Of a stretch of 36,764 nucleotides of DNA, positions 31,431 to 36,764 are shown piece after piece. The first letter of the stretch is position 1. Every line of letters begins with the position of its first letter. The notes below the pieces were generated by a model. The model did not search any database, was not told the DNA's origin, and saw only the letters and a program-made list of their open reading frames with translations. A program made the translations under genes and the position numbers. This stretch comes from Gemmatimonadota bacterium (lineage in GTDB: Bacteria > Gemmatimonadota > Gemmatimonadetes > Gemmatimonadales > GWC2-71-9), in contig JAJCZW010000025.1 in assembly GCA_029262155.1 (NCBI GenBank), positions 1 to 36,764 of the forward strand. The letters run 5' to 3'.

Positions 31431-31649
31431 ATGAAGTGGACGCCATGGCAACGCGCCATCGTCGGATGGGCCTTCCGCCCGGGAAGTGCGATCGACCTTC
31501 TCGTAGGGCTCGGTGTGATCATTGGCCTCGCGATGCTCGTCACCGGCCGGGCCTCATTCTCCAGCCTCATCGAATCGGGAGTCATCCTCGTCATTCTGTG
31601 GAGGATCGGGCGATTCGTCAGCAAGGGGAAAGAGCAGGAATCCCCGTAG
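31431..31649 (+). CDS. Small membrane protein
   Basis: A 72-residue protein: KWTPWQRAIVGWAFRPGSAI, then two hydrophobic segments (about 21-37 LLVGLGVIIGLAMLVTG and 47-58) and a charged tail (FVSKGKEQESP). GGGGAGAGAG precedes the ATG. The frame opens further to 31398, but that adds residues across the hairpin. A good hairpin terminator follows at 31699, which supports it as a transcribed gene. I do not recognise it. Confidence 0.6.
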   Translation: MKWTPWQRAIVGWAFRPGSAIDLLVGLGVIIGLAMLVTGRASFSSLIESGVILVILWRIGRFVSKGKEQESP

Positions 31650-31698
31650 CGTCCGAGCGTGGTAGTCCTGATATTCTTCCGTTCGTCTTGATATCCTG

Positions 31699-31719
31699 CG
31701 GCCCGAACCGATCGGGCCG
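31699..31719. terminator. Rho-independent-like terminator between convergent genes
   Basis: CGGCCCGA and TCGGGCCG form a perfect 8-base GC-rich stem with a 5-base loop; on the plus strand TTGATCCTCTTTT follows. It lies between two convergent small membrane-protein genes and could serve both. Confidence 0.65.
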
Positions 31720-31731
31720 TTGATCCTCTTT

Positions 31732-32118
31732 TCATCGGTCTCCATACCGTTCCGCCCGAGACCCCTCGCCAGAGATCCGCGACCGAGCACCTAACAACAC
31801 GAGAGGCGCAAAAAGCACAATGGACAACACCTGGGTCCAGATCGCATCGCCGCCGGGTTGGACGATGAGTGATACGACCCCTGCCAAGGCCATGACACCG
31901 GCCACCAGCGCGGCCTCGCGCATCCGATGTCGAGCGGCGATCGCCGCGGTGACGTAGCCGGCCAGGAACCCGAACGATGCTCCGTACACGGTTCCAAACC
32001 CACGGAACCCCAGGCTCGAGGGACCATGCGGATCGACACCCGCTACTTGGAACAACAGGACGGAGGGAATTGCAAACACCACGTAGCCCCCAATGACCGC
32101 AGCGATTGATCGCACCAT
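31732..32118 (-). CDS. Small polytopic membrane protein of unknown function
   Basis: A 128-residue protein with four membrane helices (about 5-27, 45-62, 68-87, 93-109) and a charged C-terminal tail. GGGAG lies before the ATG at 32118. Gly/Ala-rich helix-helix motifs (GASFGFLAGYVTAAIA) are visible. It follows the VOC gene by 48 bases on the same strand and may be co-transcribed. I do not recognise a family. Confidence 0.72.
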   Translation of the reverse strand: MVRSIAAVIGGYVVFAIPSVLLFQVAGVDPHGPSSLGFRGFGTVYGASFGFLAGYVTAAIAARHRMREAALVAGVMALAGVVSLIVQPGGDAIWTQVLSIVLFAPLVLLGARSRISGEGSRAERYGDR

Positions 32119-32166
32119 CGTTGTCTCCCTGGGTGGGTGGGTAGCTGGGTTGCCTTGGAGAGAGGA

Positions 32167-32532
32167 CTACCGCGACGACAGGACGAAGAGATTTCCCTCT
32201 GGATCTTTGAACACCGCCGCAGTGCCCCAGTCCGCCTCCTGAGGTTCCTGTACGAACTCGACGCCCCGCGCGGCAAGCTCCTCATAGGTCGCCTGGACGC
32301 TGTTGGTCAGGAAAGACACCCCGGTCATCTTCCCTTCCGGATCCATCTCCTTGCTCATGCTGAACAGCACGAGCCGGGTTTCCGCGCTCGGGATGCGAAG
32401 CTCGATCCAGCGCTGCTCGTCGGTAAACGGTTGATCGGTAGCGATAGCGAAACCGAGCTTCTCGGTGAAGTACGCGAGAGAGCGGTCCTGATCTTTCGCA
32501 GGGACGGTGACGAACTTGACGGCTTTGATCAC
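32167..32532 (-). CDS. VOC (glyoxalase/bleomycin resistance/dioxygenase) family protein
   Basis: From a GTG at 32532, with GGAGG 6 bases upstream, the protein has 121 residues. The VOC pattern is clear: KFVTVPAKDQDRSLAYFTEKLGF at the start, WIELRIPSAETRLVLF in the middle, and AVFKDPEGNLFVLSSR at the end, where the conserved Glu would bind metal. Members include glyoxalases, dioxygenases and antibiotic-binding proteins. The upstream open frame to 32667 crosses the divergent promoter and is not real. Confidence 0.88.
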   Translation of the reverse strand: MIKAVKFVTVPAKDQDRSLAYFTEKLGFAIATDQPFTDEQRWIELRIPSAETRLVLFSMSKEMDPEGKMTGVSFLTNSVQATYEELAARGVEFVQEPQEADWGTAAVFKDPEGNLFVLSSR

Positions 32533-32605
32533 GAGGTACCTCCGGGAGTGATGGGGTCCCTCAAATTGGAACCTGGTGATCGCAATGCAAGGCGTGCATT
32601 CTTCA

Positions 32606-32626
32606 CTATGGCAACCATTACCATAG
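32606..32626. promoter_or_regulatory. Inverted repeat in front of the winged-helix gene
   Basis: CTATGG, nine bases (CAACCATTA), CCATAG: a perfect 6-base inverted repeat whose right arm touches the AGGAGG ribosome site of the winged-helix gene. The site also lies in the divergent region upstream of the VOC gene. Likely an operator, possibly for the winged-helix protein itself. Confidence 0.5.
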
Positions 32627-32635
32627 GAGGTTCCG

Positions 32636-32959
32636 GTGGGCCGAGCCTCGACGAAGGCGATAGGCATTGACCCCTACGTCGTCGATAGCCTGATGCCGGA
32701 TCTGACAGGCCACGACCGTCGACCGACGGCGTTCCTCATTTACTTGTTTCTATGGCGGCGCACACACGACGCATTGGGCGGGTGGACTGCGGTTCGCCTC
32801 CGGGAGATGGCCGAGGGGACTGGCTTATCGAAGCGGGCCGTCCAAGATGCTATCACCCATCTGATCCAGCGAAGGCTGGTCCGGGTGCGGCGTGCCGGCC
32901 TCACCGCTGTCGGCGAGTACCGGGTGGAACGTCCCTGGAGAGAGCGGACGAGGCGGTAG
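32636..32959 (+). CDS. Small winged-helix/helix-turn-helix protein
   Basis: A 107-residue protein from a GTG with AGGAGG 5 bases upstream. DPYVVDSLMPDLTGHDRRPTAFLIYLFLWRR and LREMAEGTGLSKRAVQDAITHLIQRRLVRVRR form a DNA-binding winged helix of the kind seen in MarR-like and replication-initiator-like proteins. The conserved opening VDSLMPDLTGHDR is common in small helix-turn-helix proteins of Acidobacteria and relatives. It may regulate itself and the divergent VOC/membrane-protein unit. Confidence 0.8.
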   Translation: MGRASTKAIGIDPYVVDSLMPDLTGHDRRPTAFLIYLFLWRRTHDALGGWTAVRLREMAEGTGLSKRAVQDAITHLIQRRLVRVRRAGLTAVGEYRVERPWRERTRR

Positions 32960-33029
32960 CGGTTCGCCCCGCCTCCGCCGCGGTCGGTCAATACTGGGTT
33001 GAGTGCCCCTGGAGCGTGCGAGGGCCAAC

Positions 33030-33096
33030 GGTGCGCAGGTGCTTCGGTTCGGGTCGCATGAGACCGATCACGTCTGCCGGATGCCGTCTGCGCACC
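33030..33096. repeat. 9-base inverted repeat in a gene-free stretch
   Basis: GGTGCGCAG (33030-33038) and CTGCGCACC (33088-33096) are exact reverse complements with 49 bases between, in the gap between convergent genes. Probably a transcription-end structure or a remnant of a mobile element; no gene is visible. Confidence 0.4.
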
Positions 33097-33113
33097 ACTG
33101 GCAATGATCTCGC

Positions 33114-34031
33114 CTATTCCTCCCGCAATGTCACCATCGGGTCAACACCCGCAGCGTACCACGCAGGCAGTAACCCCGCCGTCACCGCGACCACCGCAAG
33201 CGCCAGTGCCGAGAGCGAGAGCGTCATCGGATCCGACGGGGTGACACCGTACAGGAACGAAGCGACAACGCGCATGGCAGCCAGCGCGAGGAGAGCCCCC
33301 AGCGCCACGCCGATCGCGACCACCTTGCTGGTCTCACCCACGACCATGCGCAGGATGCCCGCGCGCCCGGCACCGAGCGCGAGACGAACGCCGATCTCAT
33401 TGCGACGCCGCGCCACGCTGTAGGACATCGTGCCGTACAACCCGACAATCGCGAGCAAGAGGGCCAGCGCACCAAAGAAGCCCGAGAGTGTCGCCAACAG
33501 TCGCGGCCGCGCGAGAGACGCCCCCACCTGGTCTCGCAGGGTGTTGAATACCAGTGCGATCGCGGGGTTCACCTCGCGTATCGTCTCGGTCACCGCCGGT
33601 ATCAAGGTACCCGGGGCGCCATCGGTGCGGACCACCAGTTGAATCGACCCGCGCCTCAGCCCGGCCTGATCCAGCGGAACGTACGCCGTGGCGAGCGTCT
33701 CCTCGTCTACCCGCCTGTACTTGGCGTCCTCCACCACGCCAACGATCTCCATCGGGGGACCGATGCGGTCGTGTTCATTGATGCGGATCTGTTTCCCCAG
33801 AGGGCTGGCATCGCCGAAGAAGTGATGCGCCAACGTCTGGTTTACCAGCACCACCGGCGGGGCACCAGCGCCATCCTGGGGGGTGAGGTCACGTCCGGCG
33901 ATCAGGCCAGTACCCAACGCGTCCAGATAGCCATCCGTCACGCCGTTGAACCACACCAGCGCATCATTTACGCTCTGTGGCGTAAAGCCATCCACCACCA
34001 CGTAGTCGTTCCAGGCGTCTCCGCTAATCGG
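33114..34031 (-). CDS. ADOP-family MacB/FtsX-type permease, C-terminal part beyond a frameshift
   Basis: This part continues the protein of 34024-35826 in another frame: ISGDAWNDYVVVDGF, then the extracytoplasmic domain (GVVEDAKYRRVDEET), and the second FtsX domain with three membrane helices (about LLATLSGFFGALALLLAIVGLYGTMSYSVARRRNEIGVRLALGA, and ending PMVTLREE). That conserved ending is typical of the C-terminus of ADOP/MacB permeases. It has no own start near the junction; the frame opens to 34088, but the extra residues are out of frame with the family. Treat it with the next entry as one broken gene. Confidence 0.8.
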   Translation of the reverse strand, partial: PISGDAWNDYVVVDGFTPQSVNDALVWFNGVTDGYLDALGTGLIAGRDLTPQDGAGAPPVVLVNQTLAHHFFGDASPLGKQIRINEHDRIGPPMEIVGVVEDAKYRRVDEETLATAYVPLDQAGLRRGSIQLVVRTDGAPGTLIPAVTETIREVNPAIALVFNTLRDQVGASLARPRLLATLSGFFGALALLLAIVGLYGTMSYSVARRRNEIGVRLALGAGRAGILRMVVGETSKVVAIGVALGALLALAAMRVVASFLYGVTPSDPMTLSLSALALAVVAVTAGLLPAWYAAGVDPMVTLREE

Positions 34032-35826
34032 GGGTGACGACGGACGCACTCGCCTGGCGTACCCCGGGCGTCCCGCGTAACCGGTCAAGCAACTCGCGGA
34101 CGAAGGTCAGGTGTTGCTCATCGGGAAGACCCAGGTTGGACCAGTTCGCATCGACCACAACCACGCCCTCAGCGCGAAAGCCAGGGTCGATCGTTGCAAG
34201 TCGGCGAAAGCTCCCGACGAGGAGGCCTGCCGCCATCACCAACACCAGTGACAGTGCCAACTGGCCGACCACGATCCCCTTCGCAAACCGTTGGCGCGAT
34301 TCCCCCATGATGCCGCGGCCTGCACCACGCATGGCAGCGTGCGGGTTCACCCGGGTAGAGCGCCACGCGGGCGCGAGCCCGAACAAGATACCAACAACCG
34401 TGGCCACCGCGAGCGTGAACCCGAGGACACGAAGGTCAAGCGAGAGGTCGAGAGAGACCGTGCGCCCGCCTTGGGAAAGGAACCCGACCAGGAGCCTACT
34501 GGACCAGCGGGCGAAGAACACCCCAACCATCGCACCCAGTAGCGCCAGTAAGACACTCTCGGTCAGGAGCTGCCGCACCAAGCGCGCGTGCCCAGAGCCC
34601 AGCGCGAGCCGGACGGCAATTTCATGCTGCCGACCGGTGGCGCGGGCAAGGAGAAGCTGGGCCACATTGGCGCATGCGATGAGGAGCACCACGCCCACCA
34701 CCATGAGCAGCGTGAACAGCGCGCCCTGGTACTGCCCTCGGATTGTAGAGAGGCCGTTGGTGGCAGGCTGGGCGCTCAGCGTGCCCTCTTTGTACTCTGC
34801 CTGCTCGTCGGCGGTCCAATGTCCTGGAACCGTCGTCTCATACACGCCGCGCGCTACCACCGCGAGGCCCGCCTGCGCTTCGGCCAAGGTGCCGCCCGGG
34901 TGTATCCGGCCGAAGATGCTCAGAAACCACGAACTCCGCGCATCGAGCGCACCCCGGTTTTCCCGCAAAATGTCCAAGCTGCAAAGCGGCACGAACACCC
35001 CGGCGGCCCGACCAACGTGAATACCGGAAAACCCTGGTGCCGTGACGCCAACGACCTCGAACGGATGGCTGTCGAGCGAGATCGTGCGACCGATCACGTC
35101 GGTGGCCCCACCGTACTCCCTCTGCCAGAAACCGTGGCTCAGCACCGCCGTGCCGGGGCAGCCGCGCATGTCGTCGACCGATGTCAGCACACGGCCGGCC
35201 ACCGGAGCGACACCCAACACATTGAAGTAACTGCCACTCACCAACGTGCCGGCGGCACGTCGGACTACACCACCGGTCGCGAGGTTGAACGAGCCTTCGG
35301 CGAACGCAAGGACGCCGGCCATGGCGCCCTGCCGGTCGCGGATCTGCTCCCAGAGTGGGTTGGTGAACGTCGCTCGGCCCCCTCCCATGGTGACTCGCAC
35401 CAATTCCTCGGGATGGGTGACCGGAAGCGATCGCAGCATCACGGCGTTGATGAGACTGAAGATGCCGGTATTGGCTCCGATCCCAAGACCGAGCGAGAGC
35501 ACTGCAACCATGGTGAACCCGGGAGTTGCCCGTAGCGCACGGACGGCGTACCGCAGGTCAGCGTACAACGACTCCAGCCAGGTCAGGATATCGACGTCGC
35601 GCACACGTTCCCGCACTATCGTTCTGTTGCCGAACCGCCGCTGCGCCTCCCACCGTGCCTCGGCTTCGTCCATGCCGCCCGCGATCAATTCGTCTACCCG
35701 CTCGGCGAAGTGCAACGCCATCTCGCGATCGATGTCGTGCGCAAGCCGATTGGGGCGCATCAGGTTCACAAGGCGGCGAAACCAGGAGTATACGGACCTC
35801 CACAGGAAGCGAACCGGCTCAGGCAT
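34024..35826 (-). CDS. ADOP-family MacB/FtsX-type permease, N-terminal part (frameshifted)
   Basis: A 600-residue frame. The N-terminal 70 residues are the HAAS-like permease-prefix (IDREMALHFAERVDELIAGGMDEAEARWEAQRRFGN), followed by a conserved helix LSLGLGIGANTGIFSLINAVML, a periplasmic MacB core domain, and the first FtsX domain (ALFTLLMVVGVVLLIACANVAQLLLARATGRQHEIAVRLALG). ADOP proteins are the permeases of acidobacterial and related efflux systems, usually about 800-900 residues. The frame ends at VVTPD, and the rest follows one base off. The start overlaps the PadR gene by 8 bases. Confidence 0.9.
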   Translation of the reverse strand: MPEPVRFLWRSVYSWFRRLVNLMRPNRLAHDIDREMALHFAERVDELIAGGMDEAEARWEAQRRFGNRTIVRERVRDVDILTWLESLYADLRYAVRALRATPGFTMVAVLSLGLGIGANTGIFSLINAVMLRSLPVTHPEELVRVTMGGGRATFTNPLWEQIRDRQGAMAGVLAFAEGSFNLATGGVVRRAAGTLVSGSYFNVLGVAPVAGRVLTSVDDMRGCPGTAVLSHGFWQREYGGATDVIGRTISLDSHPFEVVGVTAPGFSGIHVGRAAGVFVPLCSLDILRENRGALDARSSWFLSIFGRIHPGGTLAEAQAGLAVVARGVYETTVPGHWTADEQAEYKEGTLSAQPATNGLSTIRGQYQGALFTLLMVVGVVLLIACANVAQLLLARATGRQHEIAVRLALGSGHARLVRQLLTESVLLALLGAMVGVFFARWSSRLLVGFLSQGGRTVSLDLSLDLRVLGFTLAVATVVGILFGLAPAWRSTRVNPHAAMRGAGRGIMGESRQRFAKGIVVGQLALSLVLVMAAGLLVGSFRRLATIDPGFRAEGVVVVDANWSNLGLPDEQHLTFVRELLDRLRGTPGVRQASASVVTPD

Positions 35827-36154
35827 AGCGCAACACGCGCTCTACCCCTTCGGTGAGTCGAGCCCAGGTCTTCCGTTCCCGGGCCAACTGCGTGCGGCCC
35901 ATGCGTGTGATCTCGTAGAAGCGTGCTTCCCGGTTCTTTTCGGTGATGCCCCATGTGGCCTTGAGCCACCCCTGTTGCTCCATCCGGTGGAGCGCGGGAT
36001 AGAGCGAGCCTTCCTCGACCCGCAATAACTCCGCGGAAGACCGCTGGATGGCCCCGGTGACGGCATATCCGTGGAGCGGCCCCTGGGTGGCGAGGGTACG
36101 GAGTACAAGTAGGGCCAGCGTTCCTTGCAAGATGTCGTTCCGGTGCTTGGCCAT
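35819..36154 (-). CDS. PadR-family transcriptional regulator paired with the ADOP permease
   Basis: A 111-residue PadR protein. AKHRNDILQGTLALLVLRTLATQGPLHGYAVTGAIQRSS and EGSLYPALHRMEQQGWLKATWG are the winged-helix core; the C-terminal helix (ARERKTWARLTEGVERVLRYA) serves dimer formation. I use the ATG at 36154 (GGAA upstream); an in-frame TTG at 36163 is not favoured. Its operator copy lies 13-36 bases upstream, over the -10. PadR-ADOP pairs are standard in these genomes: the regulator represses the efflux gene until its ligand is bound. Confidence 0.93.
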   Translation of the reverse strand: MAKHRNDILQGTLALLVLRTLATQGPLHGYAVTGAIQRSSAELLRVEEGSLYPALHRMEQQGWLKATWGITEKNREARFYEITRMGRTQLARERKTWARLTEGVERVLRYA

Positions 36155-36166
36155 GGGTTCCAATCG

Positions 36167-36190
36167 GTATACCTATCTAGCTATGTATAC
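36167..36190. promoter_or_regulatory. Putative PadR operator (copy 2)
   Basis: GTATAC at both ends with a 12-base centre (CTATCTAGCTAT). It is almost the same as the operator at 26008-26031: shared blocks are TATACCT at the left and GCTATGTATA at the right. It overlaps the -10 of the promoter in front of the ADOP-linked PadR gene. Confidence 0.7.
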
Positions 36191-36210
36191 GGCCCCTCCG
36201 CACCTGTCAA
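36182..36210 (-). promoter_or_regulatory. Promoter of the PadR-ADOP unit
   Basis: On the minus strand: perfect TTGACA (36205-36210), a 17-base spacer, and TACATA (36182-36187). The start should be near 36175, about 20 bases before the PadR ATG. The block ACCTGTCAA containing the -35 also occurs at the other PadR locus (26011-26019). Confidence 0.6.
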
Positions 36211-36230
36211 GTGCAGAATGAGGGCTGCAC
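36211..36230 (-). terminator. Hairpin after the MaoC-like gene
   Basis: GTGCAG and CTGCAC form a 6-base stem with an 8-base loop, 9 bases beyond the MaoC-like stop and directly adjoining the -35 of the PadR promoter. No T-run. Confidence 0.4.
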
Positions 36231-36239
36231 CTCCCCCCC

Positions 36240-36662
36240 TCACCGTTGTGTAGTTGGAGCCCCACCGCGGAAGGTGTAACACCACGCCTCTCCCTCCAGC
36301 ACCACTTCACCGTCTCCCCGCCGAACTTCTATCTGGAGTTGGCAGACCGGTTTCGTCGGGTGCACACTCCGCACCTCTGCTCGCGCCGAGATGGTATCGC
36401 CGATGTAGACCGGAGCGGTGAACTTCCAGTTCTGGCTCAGAAACACCGTCCCCGGACCCGGCATATCCATCGCGACTAACGCATGGAGGAGACCGGTGGT
36501 GAGACCCCCCTGGGCTACGAGCCTCCCGAACTTGGTGCTGGCGGCAAAGGCTTCATCGAAATGGAGCGGGTTATAGTCGCCGGTGAGTTCGGCAAAGGTT
36601 CGGACGCTCAGAGCGGTGATGGTGAGGCTCCGGGTGGCGGTCTGTCCTTGCAATAAGGTCAT
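36240..36662 (-). CDS. MaoC-like (R)-specific enoyl-CoA hydratase family protein
   Basis: A 140-residue hot-dog-fold protein. The catalytic segment is FAELTGDYNPLHFDEAFA, matching the R-hydratase 2 pattern with Asp and His, followed by FGRLVAQGGLTTGL and the C-terminal beta strands (RAEVRSVHPTKPVCQLQIEVRRGDGEVVLEGEAW). It hydrates trans-2-enoyl-CoA to the R-3-hydroxyacyl form, as PhaJ does, or works on a related thioester. The ATG at 36662 has GAGG 6 bases upstream; the open frame to 36749 adds no similarity. It ends upstream of the PadR promoter, with a hairpin between, so it is a separate unit. Confidence 0.9.
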   Translation of the reverse strand: MTLLQGQTATRSLTITALSVRTFAELTGDYNPLHFDEAFAASTKFGRLVAQGGLTTGLLHALVAMDMPGPGTVFLSQNWKFTAPVYIGDTISARAEVRSVHPTKPVCQLQIEVRRGDGEVVLEGEAWCYTFRGGAPTTQR

Positions 36663-36764
36663 CGGATCCTCATGGTGGATGGGCGATGGTGACCGGCGCA
36701 CGAGGCAATCCCGGCCGGACATCGGTGGAGGTAGGGGAGGTACCGACACACTCCCCCTGGGGAC

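Noticed and set aside
30177-31451. A 424-residue minus-strand frame over the lipoprotein gene
   Set aside because: It has no domain features, a Gly/Arg-rich composition and mirrors the third-base GC bias of the true gene.
34588-35535. A 315-residue plus-strand frame over the ADOP gene
   Set aside because: The antisense frame has the conserved ADOP motifs; this one has none.
1-36764. Mobile elements, integrases, CRISPR arrays or defence genes
   Set aside because: No transposase or recombinase motif, no terminal repeats around a gene, and no regularly spaced repeats were found.

Overview
The window looks like a chromosomal segment of a high-GC, Gram-negative-type soil bacterium. My best guess is Gemmatimonadota or a close relative. 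This is inferred from the mix of genes: ADOP-type MacB/FtsX permease paired with a PadR regulator, OmpA-like and lipoprotein surface proteins, a BNR-repeat secreted protein, DUF2239, and an atp cluster that begins atpZ-atpI-atpB-atpE-atpF-atpH. No rRNA or tRNA gene, CRISPR array, insertion sequence or phage gene was seen. Many genes start with GTG or TTG, supported by strong Shine-Dalgarno (SD) sites and by 4-base ATGA/GTGA/TTGA overlaps.

Layout. 1-3742 (minus): a tightly packed operon of cupin, SDR, four-cluster ferredoxin, mannose-isomerase-like cupin, sugar nucleotidyltransferase and a DUF885 protein that runs off the left edge. 3803-7447 (minus): a secreted S9 peptidase and a secreted BNR/Asp-box protein. 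7620-11846 (minus): the Fo part of ATP synthase plus subunit delta, ending not in atpA but in a membrane protein that carries what looks like a stripped P-type ATPase nucleotide-binding domain. 12074-13766: an orphan MoxR ATPase and a beta-carbonic anhydrase. 13833-20055 (minus): a surface-modification cluster with an MBOAT acyltransferase, two SGNH-type proteins, a NodU/TobZ-type carbamoyltransferase, SxtJ and a 52-residue DUF5989 protein. 20330-22051 (minus): ECF sigma factor, small one-helix membrane protein and MscS-like channel. 22197-27601: a SnoaL-like lipoprotein, two DoxX proteins, an OmpA-like protein, and a divergent PadR-controlled locus. 27802-32959: DUF2239, a 893-residue lipoprotein, small membrane proteins, a VOC protein and a winged-helix protein. 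33114-36662 (minus): a frameshifted ADOP permease with its PadR regulator, and a MaoC hydratase.

How the parts connect. The atp genes would make the proton channel and stator. The F1 genes atpA, atpG, atpD and atpC are not here, so the complex must be encoded at two loci. The MBOAT/carbamoyltransferase cluster probably decorates an extracytoplasmic glycan or peptide with acyl and carbamoyl groups. The nucleotidyltransferase and isomerase-like genes of the first operon could feed a sugar nucleotide into surface glycan synthesis, but nothing in the sequence ties them to that cluster. Two PadR genes about 10 kb apart have almost the same operator over their promoters, so they may be cross-regulated. 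One of those operators sits inside a pair of overlapping divergent promoters close to consensus.

The strongest candidates for something undescribed are (1) the atp-operon membrane protein with the degenerate P-type ATPase N-domain, (2) the shared PadR operator and its divergent promoter, (3) the acyl/carbamoyl surface-modification cluster with its tiny DUF5989 protein, and (4) a leaderless-looking, palindrome-controlled DUF2239 gene. All functional calls rest on reading motifs by eye, without a database search.
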